From NCBI GenBank assembly GCA_030761205.1, contig JAULJL010000032.1, positions 8,561,134-8,625,133 on the forward strand: a DNA stretch of 64,000 nt, written 5' to 3'. How positions within the stretch are numbered: position 1 is the first letter of the stretch; the number at the start of each line of letters is the position of its first letter. The notes under the pieces were generated by a model. That model ran no database searches. It worked only from the letters and a program-made list of their open reading frames with translations, and was not told the DNA's origin. Positions 12,801-26,179 of the stretch are shown here, in pieces. Position numbers and translations under genes: made by a program. The DNA is from Fremontodendron californicum (lineage: Eukaryota > Streptophyta > Magnoliopsida > Malvales > Malvaceae).

Positions 12801-12869
12801 GAATAGAATTCTGGGTAACTCTTCCAGAAGAAGATTCCTCATTTTTCAAAATTATAAAACCCTCGATAT

Positions 12870-13240
12870 TTCCACCAGAGGCTTCAGCTATCACCACCGA
12901 AGACTTGTTCACTTTTAAAATTTGTAAAATTCTGGATATCCCCTCCAGAAGCTTTGGCTATCACCACCAAAGGTTTGCTCATTGTAAAATTCTGGGTAAC
13001 TCCTCCAGAAGCTTTGGCTATCACCACCAAAGACTTGCTCATTGTAAAATTATGGGTAACTCCTCCAGAAGCTTTGGCTATCACCACCAAAGGTTTGCTC
13101 ATTGTAAAATTTTGGGTAACTCTTCCAGAAGCTTTGGCTATCACCACCAAAGGTTTGCTCATTGTAAAATTCTGGATAACTCATCCAGAAGCTTTGGCTA
13201 TCACCATCAAAGGTTTGCTCATTGTAAAATTCATGTTGAA
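12870..13240. repeat. 60-bp minisatellite array 2 in the 3' region of B
   Basis: Five near-identical 60-bp units from about 12930, each with 'aactcctccagaagctttgg' and 'tcaccaccaaaggtttgctc', plus a diverged unit on the left. Because 60 is a multiple of three, frames stay open on both strands with a 20-residue period. That is a by-product of the repeat, not evidence for a protein. Confidence 0.9.
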
Positions 13241-13264
13241 AATTATACCCAAAAGCTTTGAGAA

Positions 13265-13665
13265 ATGATGCAGATGCACATGTCTTTAACAAGGTGCTCA
13301 TGCTTTATGGTGCAAATGTAAATGGCTTGGATTGATGTAAATGTTTCTTGGTGCAAATGCAAATGGCTTGGGTTGATGCCCATGTTTCATGATGCAGATG
13401 CCCCTACTAATTGTGTTCATGTAACTGGTTTATGAATGGTGTAACTACAATTACCACACAATAATGAAAATGCAATGATTCTAGAAATGATGCAATTGCT
13501 TGAGATGACGCAAATGCGAATTCCATGAAGAATGTAAAGGTAAAATGCAGATGCTTATGGAATAATGCCAATGCAAATACCCATGAATGATGCAAATGCT
13601 TGCCGACACTGTGCAGATGCAAAAGCTCGATAAAAAGATGAGTGCTCCTGAGTAATGCAAATGCC
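13265..13665. repeat. ATGCAAATG-type short repeats, block 2
   Basis: A run of 'gatgcaaatgc' words with intervening substitutions, similar to 12640-12800. No coding evidence. Confidence 0.55.
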
Positions 13666-15964
13666 CCCGGTTGTTTTTCTAGACTTTGGCTTAGCCTTTC
13701 AAATTCATTTTTACTCTTCAAATCAGAGTATATATTCAATTCATTTTGGCTATTCTCTTTGCCCCAATAGTTTTCAAACTTTCATCAACAGAGATCTGAA
13801 CCGGGTTCTATTTCTTCTTCTCATATCTGGAAGTCAAGACCTATCCTGGCAGTTCTATACCTTTGGGTTAGAAAAATCCTTGTCTCATGTCAACATCAAA
13901 ATGGGTATTTCAAAAAAATATCTTTATTTGTTTTCTCATTTTGAAAACTTCTGAACAAAAAATATTAACCCCACAATGTGTGATGTACAAATCTTTTGAA
14001 GACTGATGATCATTGTTAAAAATTTCTCTAAGTATCAATCTTGTTTTTTTCAACTGGGATTGGCAAGGCTTGGTATAACAAGATTCTGGCTTTTCCAGGA
14101 AAACTTCATGACAAAAATGTATATCCCTTCTAGGCTCACAAATGGAACAGGTTTTATAAATCATGAATTCATTGAGAACCAAGAAAATTCAACATTCTTT
14201 TAGTTTCCATATCAAGGCATTTTGACAAGCATCAAGATTAGCTGGGATATTTAAACGGAAAGTTTAATCTTGGAGGAAAAAAAGTTTCAGATTTTGAAAA
14301 CAATCCTCGGAATGAGAGTTGACAATATGGGAGGTTCAGGAATTCTTAAATGTTTCTTGATGACCACTTTTTAAGATGACCTTCTCTTTTTGTGGTATCG
14401 ACACTTTTATAGATGGCATCAAAAATTTCATTTTACTCTAGACCGCCCATTTTTGGGTTTTCGCCCTAGAGTCCCATTATTTCCAATTTTGTCTTTTTTT
14501 TTTTGTTCTACCATACACTTGAGAATTCTAAATTCTTCCTTAGTGAAATGATAATTCGATGAGATGGGATAAAATCTGAGGAAAAACCTTTCAAATTAAA
14601 TATTCATGCTTGATCAAAATGGACTTTTAAAGCACGTAATGTAGGCCATGGCTCAGGGTTCAGAAAGAAAGGATAAATAGGCCCAAAATATGTGTTTAAG
14701 GGTAATCAGATCAAGGATCAAGGCCCAAAATATGTCTTTTCTTCTTCGTTCTTGGCTTTCAATTTGCCATGTCTTTCACATTTTTTTTTCCGACAGAGTG
14801 AGCCCGTATTTATTCGAGGCTCCATTTGCTTTGCAACTGTTTTTGAGCAAGGATTCATTCCTCTATGTTCTCTAACAGATCTTTCCTCGCATTTGCCCTC
14901 CGGTGTAGAGGGTGGTCCTTGATCAGGGTTCAAAGAAGAAAGAATTCTTTTGGCTCAAAAGGGGTGACTATGGATAATAATTTTTCTTGTGAAAGGGATA
15001 TGAAAAAAAGGCCATTTCTCATATCAAGCACAAATATTCTCATTGAAAAGCAATCTTCAGGGGGAATAGATAATCAAAATTCCGTTTTGCACTTTGGAAT
15101 CATCCGAATTCTCATATGCATGATATCACAATTTTTCTTTTTTTTTTTTTATCGCATACCCTAATAATTCATGCGTTAGTCCATCCTTTTTCCCATATAT
15201 CTATCATTTCTACATATGATGCCCCAATTTGATTAACCATGAGAATTTGTATCAATGAGGAACATAGCAAGTCTAGGTCTGTACTGAAAAGGCTGAGTTT
15301 CCAATCTGAGTTCTTTGAAGAGACAAGGAAAATATGACCTAAAAATGGGTTTTCTCTGGGATATGGGATAATCTGGTTTGGTCATTGTGCTCCAAGGTAT
15401 TAATCATGAAGTGATGTTTGGGTAATTGAAGTTTTATGGTCATTGGAAAAGATCATGAATGGTTTTAGCACAATCTTGACACACATCAAATTATCAAAAT
15501 CTAGATTCTTGAAAGAATGTCTCATTTGTTTGAATTTCAAAGAATTCGAAAAATTTCAAAAAGTTCGTTCCTTTGTTCATAGCCTAGACTAAGATTTACA
15601 TCCTTGCTTATTCTGTAATGACAATGCTTTTTTTTTTTTTTATGTTTAGTTCAATCATTCATATTTCTTGAAGCATTAGGTCTTTCAAGTGTTCTTGATT
15701 CAAGGTTTAGGCATAGAGAAGCCCAAAAAAGAGGGGGGAGGGTGTTGGGTCATGTCTAACAATGATCAGCAATATTCTCGAGACTGTCCATTATTAAAAA
15801 TTCCTTAATGCTTTTTTTTTGCAAATTCAAATTATTGTTAAAACACAACAAACACAAAGCATTTAAAATTCAAAATTCATTTAATTCATGTAGATGTTAA
15901 CATGAGACAAGTGCTTTCATCATCACAGTGTATAGAACTACATGTGTCGAAAACCTAATATGAT
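13666..15964 (-). other. Long non-coding tract between gag and minisatellites of B
   Basis: This is the place where pro-pol would be in a complete Ogre element. I see no reverse transcriptase, RNase H, protease or integrase motif in any frame. Several poly-T runs occur (about 14494, 15137, 15628). The tract looks like Ogre 3' untranslated DNA with pol removed. Confidence 0.55.
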
Positions 15965-17418
15965 CATGCATCATGTTTCTTATGACACTTGGCTTTCCCA
16001 TCTTCAAAACTTATCGAACCAGCCTTGATGAGATCCCTGACCTTGTACTTCAAAGCGGGGCAGTTCTCTGTTGAGTGACCTTGATTGCCAGAATGATAAC
16101 CACAACACTCATTAGCATCATACTAGCTCGGATAAGGGGGGCTTCAGAGGCTCTAATTGCATGGGTGTCACAAGATGATTCTGGATGAGTTGAGGTAATA
16201 GCTCACTGTATGTCACAGGAATCGGGTCAACCTGATTTCTTTTTAGCTTTTTATACCCCCTTCGGTTATTCCCAAGGGTGTTCGATTGATATACAGATGT
16301 AAATTCTGGTGTAGTTGCAGTCATTGGTTGGTAGGGATAAAAACCTTGAGAGACATTGTTTAGGGTAGAGTAAAATTGCTGATACGAGGAGAATCAGGGA
16401 GATGAGGCAAAGCCTTCCACGACTTTGGTATTTTTTTTTTCAGATGCCCCTTTTTTTTCTTGGTATTGGATGTTCTTTCTCCTTCAATTTTCCCATCCTT
16501 GATAGCATTCTCAATCATCTCCCCTGAAATTACCATGTCCGAAAAATTCTTCGTGGTTTTGCCGACAAATATATCATAGTACGGGGCCTGCAGTGTATTC
16601 ATAAAAATGACAGTGGTTTCCTTCTGAGTTAAGGGCGGTTGTACTTGGGCGGCCAGGCTCATCCACCGTTGTGCATATTCTTTGAAGCTCTCAGTAGCTC
16701 TTTTCTTCATATTTTGCAAGGTAAGATGGTCAGGCGCCATGTCGGTCATATGCTTGTACTGGTTTAGAAAAACCCTAGCCAGGTCAATCCAAAAGCGAAT
16801 CTGATCCTTGCTCAACTGACTATACCACCTAATTGCGGACCCGCTGAGGGTATCCTGAAAGCAGTGAATCAAAATATTATCATTATCTATATGACTTATC
16901 ATCTTTCGGCAGAACATAGTGATGTGGGCTGACGGATCGGTCGTCCCGTCATATTTCACAAAGTCAGGGATCTTGAACTTAGGAGGAATGACTAAATCGA
17001 GGACCAAACATCGTTCTTTCGCATCTAAACTCCCAAATACATCTGTACTTTCTACTGCCCGGAGCCTTTCATCTAATAACTGATATTTCCCTTGGGAATC
17101 TGCCAACTCAACCTTATTTACTGCAACCATTTTCAACTTTGCCTGTTCAGCTGGATCATCTGAGTTTAGGACATTGACGGGGTTAACTGTGTTCTGGGCA
17201 TCAATCATTATGACCTCATTCTGACCCTTTTGTGCCTCTAACCCTTTCTTGGCGACAAAGTTTTCAGTGTATCCTTTTCCCTTGATTACGGTGGACATCA
17301 GCTCCATCAATTTAGTCATCTGATCCTTAGATTCTGCTTGAGACTTTGCTAACTGTTTTCGCAATTCTTTCTGCTCCCTTTCTATTTTTTCCATTCGGGA
17401 AACTTGTTCATCCTCCAT
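15965..17418 (-). pseudogene. gag: gag of Ogre-like element B, frameshifted C-terminus
   Basis: The start at 17418 (MEDEQVSRMEKIEREQKELR) matches the gag start of element A. The first 320 or so codons are open and carry the Retrotrans_gag core (PPKFKIPDFVKYDGTTDPSA, then SGSAIRWYSQL and WMSLAAQVQPPL). The frame fails around 16430-16480 in a homopolymer-rich stretch. The C-terminal part continues in other frames: NQVDPIPVTYSELLPQLIQN at about 16230, and a CCHC-like zinc knuckle CGYHSGNQGHSTENC at about 16060-16105. It therefore had the full Gag layout of matrix-like coil, capsid core and nucleocapsid knuckle, but this copy could only make a truncated protein. Confidence 0.85.
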
Positions 17419-18400
17419 AGCACTAGCCTGTATTAAAAGGGTACTCAGTACTTCTTATACCGCTGATTTGAAATGGAAATTCTTTCAAAGACTCTTAAAG
17501 CCAAGCCAACTTCTATTTTATTTCCCCCAAATGTATGTCATGATGAATGAGCCATGATTGTCATTTGATGCATGTAAAGAATAAAAGAAATGATGTATGG
17601 ACATATATTGTGGAAACATGCTGACCATGTATGTAATAAATGCAATCACGATGCCAACATGTTGCAAGCAAAGAATAAACAAATCAACGCATGGATATAT
17701 GCAATGAATAATCATGTACATTTTAGCGTATTTCCCAATGAATGATCATATATCCTATGAATGCAACACGGTGTCAATTATGATACATGCAAACAATGAA
17801 TGATTGATACAGAGTATATACAAAGAAAATCATGCTGACCATGTGTGTCATGAATGCATCCTAATGTTAATATGACAGATTAATGCATGAGCATATAGAA
17901 AGAAATCATGCTGACTATGTTTGTCATGAATGCAACCCAAAGTCAACATGATGCATGTAAAGAATAAACAAATTAATACATGGATATATACAGAAAAATC
18001 ATGCTGATTATGAATGCATGAATGCAACCTGATGCTAACATGATACATGTATGAATGTCTGGTATGACAAATAATTGATCGGATGCAAAATGCAAAAGGG
18101 GAAGATATCACGGAGGAAATAAGAATCCAAGAAACTTAATCATCAACCTCTCATAAATTTGAAACATAATCAATTCATTCCCATATCAACGTTCACAATG
18201 GTATAAACCATGTTTTACAAAATTTGAATAGTGGTTAAAACTGTCTTTACAAGCACTTTATTCTTCCTAGCATCCTAAGGCTATAAGAGCCGGCTACTGA
18301 ATAAGTGAAATCCTATTACATCATATAAGACCGAAGTCTTTCCACCTCAATGCTGTAAATCTCCCAATCCTAATGACGCTTTCCCAGTCCTCTATCAATT
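17419..18400. repeat. Spacer with diverged ATGCATG-rich repeats upstream of gag B
   Basis: From about 17520 to 18070 there are diverged units of roughly 90-110 bp, with phrases such as 'aatcatgctgaccatgt', 'gtcatgaatgcaaccc' and 'gatgcatgtaaagaataaac'. Similar phrases recur at 19370-19700, on the other side of the second gag-like gene. No coding evidence. Confidence 0.6.
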
Positions 18401-19319
18401 AGTGTCGTTGGATCCAACCACTTGGCATCTATAAGAGTTTGCACTTTCTTTTTGAATGCCATACAGTCTTCGATGCTATGGCCAAAAATTCCACAGTGAT
18501 AATCACATCTTTCATTTGGATTAACCACCTTGGATATGGTGGTAACAGGGATTTCAATGGGACACAGGCAACCATGTGATTTTGGATCAGTATAGGGAGA
18601 AGCTCTCGGTAGCTGATTGGAAAGGGATCAAAATGCATTTGGGTCTTATCCTGCGGTTGTTTCCTAGTCACACATGGCCTAGGAGTTGGGACACTTGGTG
18701 GTGGTACTAAGGTTTGAACCGAAGTGCCTACATGGAGATGTGGCGGAACAGCATGGTAAGGGTATGGATTTGGACATGGGGCCTTTGGGGGTTGTACATA
18801 GCTCAAGGTTCCTAGCCCAGATACTGGATAAGGTGATTGATGAGGGAAGCAATATGAACTGGCAGTTGTTGGTGATGGAGTGGGATTTAGGAATCCCGTA
18901 GTGGTCATCCCAATGGATGATTGGACCATAGTAGGGTGGGGATATTGGCTTGGACTTAGAACAGTTTACAGGTATGGTACAGGATCTGAGGTTTCTATTT
19001 TTGGTATCAGGCTCTCAGGTTTAATCATTTTCACGATTTTGTCCATAATTTCATCAGGATTGCAACCTTTGTGGCATTGACAAGCACAGGATCCAGCAAG
19101 GATTGTATGTTCTAGACCTAATGGTTTTGGTTGATCCAAAGGCAATGCAGAGCCCTGAGAAAGTTTCTCTTTACTCTTACCCATATCCTCAAACATTTTC
19201 AGCAATTTGGCAAGCTGTTCTTTCATTTCCCGGATTTCATGTCCACATTCCTCTTGATTGCGTTCCAAAGCACCCAATCGTTCCTCCGATTCATTCCTCA
19301 TATCTCGAACCCCTTTCAT
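18401..19319 (-). pseudogene. Second gag-like ORF of element B lacking the capsid core
   Basis: Two collinear pieces. The N-terminal piece (19319-18966) is a charged coiled coil (EERLGALERNQEECGHEIRE) ending in a stop. The next piece (18929-18429) is proline-rich, then has FDPFPISYRELLPILIQN, a Gag C-terminal signature also seen in the neighbouring gag. After a frameshift near 18530 comes an intact knuckle CDYHCGIFGHSIEDC at about 18440-18510. The Retrotrans_gag core expected between the coil and the proline-rich part is absent. Inference: an internally deleted Gag from a related subfamily, so B carries two gag-derived genes in tandem. Confidence 0.7.
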
Positions 19320-20877
19320 GCAAATGAAAATGTCATGAGATTAAGAATACAATTATGAATGTACATGCTCTATTCCTATGTGCATGAATATACTGATGAT
19401 TAATGCATGAACATATACAGGGAAATGATGATGACTATGTATGCTATGGATGCAGTCTAATGCCAACATGATGCATTTAAAAAAAATGAATAAATTGATG
19501 TACAAGGATATACAAATATTGACCATTCATGTCATAAATGTATTCTACAATGAATGACCATGCATGCTATGATGTCAAAATGATACATGCTAAGAATAAA
19601 TGAATTAATACAAAGGTAGATACAAAGAATGACCATGTATATCACAAATGTATTCTACAATGAATAACCATGCATGTTAGGACTGTGACATGATGTCAAA
19701 ATGATACAAATAAATTAACCAATGATTACACGAAATTGGTGGGACCTAAATCTTGATTATTCAAAAATCTCATTATGCAAGATTTGTCTCCAAATTCATG
19801 ATTTTTTGAAACATGTTTTTTTCTATGAAAAACCAATCATATTATTTTCAAAAGAATTTTGGGGTAGTGGATCCTACTATGGTACAATATCCAAATGTTC
19901 ATGTGACACTACCGGTTTTATGAAATCATCAAATGAAATAATTATCACCATCCATTTATTGCAAAAACGAGATCAATAATATAATAAAAAATGTACATGC
20001 TCTATTCACACATGTATGAAATGTGCAAAATGCAAAAATGTTTGAAAAATATTGTTTGTGTTTTGAATTTCAAAAGGTTAGTGAACACTTGCTCCAACAA
20101 TATCTACTTATATAGGCATCACGCTGCCTTTGGGGTGGAGTATCACACTTATTACGGGCGATGTACGTTCATCTTTGCCCGGTTTACAAAACTTATTTGA
20201 GATGTAAAAATAGGTAATAAAATGTTAGAAGTGTCCCTCCATGTGTTCCTAACTTCGGTGTATCTAACGAAAATCCGGCATGGCTTCGCCTAGGTTCACT
20301 ATATGAGGGTGAATCGATTCTAAAGGCCCCAAATTGCTCCTCACTATCGCCGGTGAAGGCTAGTAAGGCACCCCGATAAAAGCGGGTTCAATTCGTTAGA
20401 GTATATTTTCCTATGCCCGTACGAAGGATTATCACGAAGGCATTAGGTACTTTATACTTTGAAAGTGTTTCACTAGCACATACGGAGGAACATCACGAAA
20501 GCGTAGTTACTTTACTCCCACTTAAAATGACGAAACCCGGGTAGAGGATTCATGTTATGCAAATGCAAATACAGTGTGTACGGAGGAACAAAACAAACCT
20601 GTCACCACCTATTCTACACCCTTATTCTAAATACCCCACTAAAATCAAACAATGTAAAGCATCAGTCAAGCAAACATATAAATATATGCAACAAAATAAC
20701 CAGAGAACAAATAATAATATGAATGCATATGAAGATGGACATATTTAAAATATTTTATTATTTTCAAAGTTCTCTTTATTATTTTAAAATATGAGAATTA
20801 AAATTAAATACCAATTAAACCAACAAAACCGAGACTTTGAGAACACACGACTAATTCTAGGCCTGACTCTCTAATAG
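19320..20877 (-). other. Leader of element B, no ORF1
   Basis: 19370-19700 repeats the ATGCATG-rich words of 17520-18070. 20120-20877 is collinear with the leader of element A. The DUF7745-type ORF1 seen in A is missing here, so an ORF1 deletion or replacement separates the two elements. Confidence 0.6.
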
Positions 20878-20895
20878 TCCCCAGTGGAGTCGCCA
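20878..20895 (-). promoter_or_regulatory. Primer binding site, element B (tRNA-Arg type)
   Basis: tccccagtggagtcgcca on the plus strand, ending in CCA three bases from the LTR edge. It fits the 3' end of a plant tRNA-Arg, the primer used by Ogre elements. Confidence 0.8.
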
Positions 20896-23199
20896 AGCTG
20901 TCGCAACCTAAAAAATAACGAGTCTCATCGCAAGACTTTATTATTCGTTAAGCGTGACATTAAAAAAAATCGAGGAAAAGCCGACTTAATTCCTCTAGAA
21001 AAATGAAGGTTTTGAAAATGACCTTGAAAAAGACATGGAGTCGCCACCAATCTTTTTTAGCTAGGTGTGATCGACCACCTATTAAAACCGGTTTTATAAA
21101 ATATTTTAAAAATTAATTAAAATATTTTTAAAACCAATTTCAAGTCTGCGTTTAAACGAGAGAAATCAAAGAAATGGGTTCGGGACTCGGTTACGTATGG
21201 GGAAGGATTAGCACCCCCAAAACGCCCGTATAAAACGGTACCTTATTAATCGTGTGTTATCTCAAATCTCGGTGTAAAGTTGGTTTTAAATTTAGTATTT
21301 CAAGTTAATTCTCAATTTAAAGAAAAATAATTCCATTTTTTGATTAAAAATGATCCGAAATTTATAAATTCAAAATTTTCCTATATTCCCCAACAAAAGT
21401 GGCAAAATATAGAAATTTTTATTAGTTTGGAAAACTTTCCGAATCATTATTGTTTTTTGAAAGAAAGATATTCCTTTATTAATGATAATTGATGATATTC
21501 CCTCCAGCAAACCCGGTAGAGAACTCATGAATTATTTTAACTCGGAAATATCTTTATTTTTTTTTTGAAAAATCATTATCCTTTTGAAAACATTTTAAAA
21601 GATATGAATATGTATATGCATTACATAAATAAAATGACATGGAAAAATCTAAATAATATAATGCATCCTAAATGATATGATATAATTTAAATGCCTTATC
21701 ATATTCTAAATAAAATGAAATATCCTAAGTTATATGACATATTCTAAATGAAATGAAATGACCTAAGTAACATAATATATTCTATATGAGATGCAATATC
21801 CTAAGTCATATGATATAATCTAAATGAAATAAAATATCCTAGATGACATAATATATCCTAAATGAAATGACCTAGGTAATATAATATATTCTACATGAAA
21901 TGACCTAAGTAACATAATATATTCTATATGAAATGAAATAATTTAAATGACATGGCAAATATGAATGATATGGCATATAATTTAAATGACATGGAATATA
22001 AAATAATGCTATCATATAATATGCATGAAAATAAAAATGAAAATAATAATGCATGAACATAGTATATGCTAAATAATATAACAAAAACTAATTAAATAAA
22101 AAGCATAGGATATCATGAAATATTCCAAATCATATAATAAACAATATAACATAACTCAAAATCACAACAATATCATAGAAATTATCACACCAAAAATCAC
22201 ATATTATATAAAATGCATGAATATGAAAAATGCAATGCATCCGTATATCTAAAAAGATATCCTGCTACCTTAGGAAAATATGTCAAATTAAATATGCTAA
22301 AACCAAAATACTTTGTGATTGTTTGAAAACAATTTGGAAAAGCTTGATTAAAAAAAAAAACTGGGCTAAACCTTTTTTAAAATAGCTCTAATTTCCTAAA
22401 TTTAAAATCCCGGACTTGACCATCCTTAACTCGAGACTTAAAAAATCATTTTTAGAGTTTAAAAAGGCTTAGAAACTACCCTAAGTCTGTAGCTAAGCTT
22501 CCTAATCAGCCCTCTCTAAGTAACTTAACCAAAACAGAAAAATGATTTTTCTTTAAATTCAATTCTGACTCCACTGTCCAGTTTTAAGCCACCATTTTTT
22601 ACCTTTTTTTTTTAAATTCAAAAAAATCTAAAACAAATACTGAAGACTCAAGACATGTAAAACTACACGGGAAAAAATCATCTTAATTTTTTGATTAAAG
22701 ATGAATGCCCAGAAAAATCGGGAAAGTATGAGTACTGGGTGAAAAAAACTATTTTGCCAAAATACATTTTTGCCTTTGATAAAATCATTTAAAAGTCAAA
22801 GTAAAAATATTTAAGACTCACAAAATGACTCAAAAACAGTAGCTAGGACTTTTTGAAAGTTAGATAAAAATTGGCTTAGTAAAATAAATCACAAAGGTAG
22901 AATAATCAATTTGACAAAACTTAATTTTCCACAAGTGTGCTCAAGAGAGCATGACTTTGAACCATTAATTGGCCTAAGTCATTATTCAAGTGGCATGAAC
23001 ATGAAATGCATGAAAAATTACAGCAAATATAATGCATGAAATGTATGAGTTTAAACCTAAATGTCATGGAAAATGCATGGCATCAATATAGTGACCTAGA
23101 CCTAAATGAACTTGCATGGCATTTAATGCAACCTAGGTCTAAAATGCATGAACATGCATGGCAAATAAACCAAACCTAATAACTAAAATATGCATGGCA

Positions 23200-23785
23200 T
23201 TTTCACAAACATAAGGCATGCTTAAACTAAAAACTCAACCAAATATCATGTAAATGCTAACCTATCAACTAACATAGAAAAAATGCAACCATGATGCTAG
23301 AATACAAGGAGTGGCCGAATGGCCTATGGTTCCTAACAAGCATGGCATTTTCACAAACACTTGGTATACTAACATGCAAAACTAAATCAAATGTCATGAA
23401 AATGCAAAAACCTACCAACTAACATGGAAAAAATGCAACACATAATGCAAAACACATGGAGTAGCCGAATAGCCTCAAGCTCCAACAAGCATGGCATTTT
23501 CACAAACACTTGATATACTAACATGCTAAACTAAAATATAACACTGAAAACATGCAAACACAAAGTAGAAATACTAAAACCAAACAAGCATTTTCACATG
23601 CACTTGATATACTAACATGCTCAACTAAAATATAAAACTCAAAACATGCAAGTACTAAAACCAAACAAGCATTTTCACAAACACTTGATATACTAACATG
23701 CTCAACTAAAATATAAGACTCAAATCATGCAAACACAAAGTAAAAATACTCACAAGCATTTTCACAAACACTTGATATACTAAAC
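23200..23785. repeat. LTR subrepeats, complete LTR copy
   Basis: Five or six units with 'cattttcacaaacacttg', spaced about 85-160 bp. It has one more unit than the partial LTR of element A, consistent with unit gain or loss. Confidence 0.7.
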
Positions 23786-24906
23786 ATAAAACATCAACAA
23801 ATTTAAACATTATGAAAACAGAAAATTAAAAATGCAAGAACATGATATTTAAATCATAAATGGCAACAAAGGAAGCCACCAAATTAAAATATGACTCAAA
23901 TATATGAAGTATAAGAACACTTAAAGCATCAAAATTAAATAATAACATAAATAAAATGATGAATTAAATCAAAAACAGCAACCATAATAAAAAATGTAGG
24001 CCATTCAGCCATTAAGGAAAAAATAAGAAAAAAAATTGTAAAAAAAATTTAAGAAAGAGATGAAGAAAGAACTTAAGAAGAACAATAAAAAACACTTATT
24101 TAAAAAAGAAAAAATCACCAAATGATAATCAAAATAGCAAAAATAAGAATGGAAAATCAAGAAAGTGCAAGAGTTGGTGCTCAAGAGCAACCTCAAGAAG
24201 CTATATTTCAAGCTTTATCTCTTCAAACTTTCCTTTCTTTTCTAAACTTTTTCTTTTTGCTTTCAACCAAGGAGAGAAAAAACCAAGAAAAACTAAGAGA
24301 AATCAGAAAAATGAAGTGTGAAAAATGAAATTCTGGTCCTCTCTCTAGTGCTGGCCGAACCCCCCTTAAATGAGTTATGGTGTTGTCATTTTGGTTCCAA
24401 CCGACTTTCCATCCAATGGCTAGTAATTCAAGGTGAAAAATCATGAAATTATCACCCTTAGATTAGCATATCAGCTGTCCATAATTACAGCTATTCAAGA
24501 ATAATGTTGACACTCTCCCTTTGCCTATGTGGTTTAATCACAATGGCTTGATCAAAAGGAATCTCTAACTAACTCTTAAATCTTGGCCATTTGATTGAAA
24601 AATCAGAAGCTTCCTCCTTCCTTTGGACCTTGGCAGGCCAGCACTTCTCTTTTCCAGCCCAAGTCTGATTTTTTGAAAGGCCAAAAGAAGCCCTTTTCGG
24701 TTGCTTGGGTGAAATGACCGTTTTGCCCCCCGGATGCAAATAAATGGCAAACGGACTCCAAATTCAAATTTTATTTTTTTTAATATTTTAAAAATAATAA
24801 AATATTGAATTCTAAAAGTTTTCAAATTTTTTCGAGTCCGTTTGCTATTTATTTGGATTTTTTCTTCCAAAAATGCCCTTTCATGCCCCCATATTTTACC
24901 ATTTTT

Positions 24907-25490
24907 TAAACGAGCTCGAAATCAAGATTTTTCTTAACCAATCTCTTCCAAATAATTTAAAAGTGTGATCTGAAAGTTTTCATAATTTTTGGAACTCATT
25001 TGGTATTTTTTCGGGATTTATCTTCTTGAATTATTGCACAAGGGCTCAGGATTTGGCCATTTTGCAAACGAACTCCAAATCAAGATTTTATTTCGCTAAT
25101 CTCTTCAAAATAATTTGAAAATGATATTTGAAAATTTTCAGAATTTTTAGAGTCCATTTGCTATTTTTTCGGGATTTATCTTCTTGAATTATTGCATTAG
25201 AGGCCCGGATTTCACTATTTTGCAAACGAACTTCGAATCAAGATTTTCTTTCGCCAATATCTTCCAAATAATTTACAAATGAGATTTACAAATTTTCAGA
25301 AGATTTGGAGCTCATTTGCTATTTTTTTCGGGATTCTCCTTCTTGAATTATTGCATGAGAGGCCCGGGATTTGGCCATTTTGCAAACGAACTCCGAATCA
25401 AGATTTTCTTTCGCCAATCTCTTCTAAATAATTTAAGAATGAGATTTTAAAATTTTCAAAATTTTCAGAGTCCATTTTCTATTTTTCCCA
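24907..25490. repeat. About 158-bp tandem subrepeats, complete LTR copy
   Basis: Four units beginning near 24907, 25064, 25224 and 25384, matching the block at 10388-10975 in number and order. Confidence 0.8.
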
Positions 25491-26179
25491 AATTTTCCAA
25501 CTTTGCCCTTTTACCTCTGAAACCCGATTTTGCTCAAAACAAGTCCGATTTTAAGATTTTCTTCAAGTTGAGCCTTGGGCTATCCCTTTTTAACCATCCC
25601 TCATCCATTGAGGGCTTTGTTCTTACCAAGTCGGGCCATTTTTGTGATTTTTCCCGATTTCACCGAAATCCACCAAAATCCTTAATTCTCGATTTTCTCC
25701 CGGATTGACTTCTCTTTCGGTTTTTCTTTCAAGTGGCTTCTCCATTACCCGTAGTCAGTGCTTTTCTTTCATTTGAACCTTCAATTTAACCAATTCGATC
25801 GTTTAAGCACTTTTCCCTAAATTTCTCGGATTAGGGTTTCCTTTCTACTGAATCTCTAGATCCCAACTTCCGAACTCCATATCTTTCGATGTAGACCTCG
25901 GATTATCAAAATTATTTTGCTATTTTTCAATTAAACTTAAAATCTTGATTTTGAAAGTGGGTTGATTTTTTCAGTAGTTGACTTTTTGGGGTTGACTTTT
26001 TTGGGGTTGACTTCTTTCGAGGTTGACTTTTTTCAAGTTTGACTTTTTATGCTCGCCCTCTTAAACTAAGTCTCGGAGTACCACCTGCAAGATGAAAAAA
26101 GTCTTTTTACATTCTGAAACATCAATTTAGGAAGAAAACATACATGTTTTAGTGGTCCGAACAAAATTAGGTGTCTACA

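Larger units (their letters stand above)
20899..26179 (-). mobile_element. Complete 5.28-kb LTR (5' LTR of element B)
   Basis: TGTCGCAACC ... GGTGTCTACA, 5,281 bp, on the minus strand. Very long LTRs, tRNA-Arg priming and an ORF upstream of gag are the hallmarks of Ogre/TatIV elements. It contains the subrepeat blocks at 23200-23785 and 24907-25490. Its right flank (cttcc) does not match the base pairs left of 7850 (ataaa), so there is no target duplication around B as it stands. No ORF in it is supported. Confidence 0.9.

Noticed and set aside
12884..13301. Overlapping open frames on both strands with a 20-residue repeat
   Set aside because: The 60-bp minisatellite keeps several frames open at once; there is no protein-like signal beyond the repeat.
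14690..14933. Several overlapping short frames in the 3' region of B
   Set aside because: Three frames open at once in a region with no codon pattern or family match.
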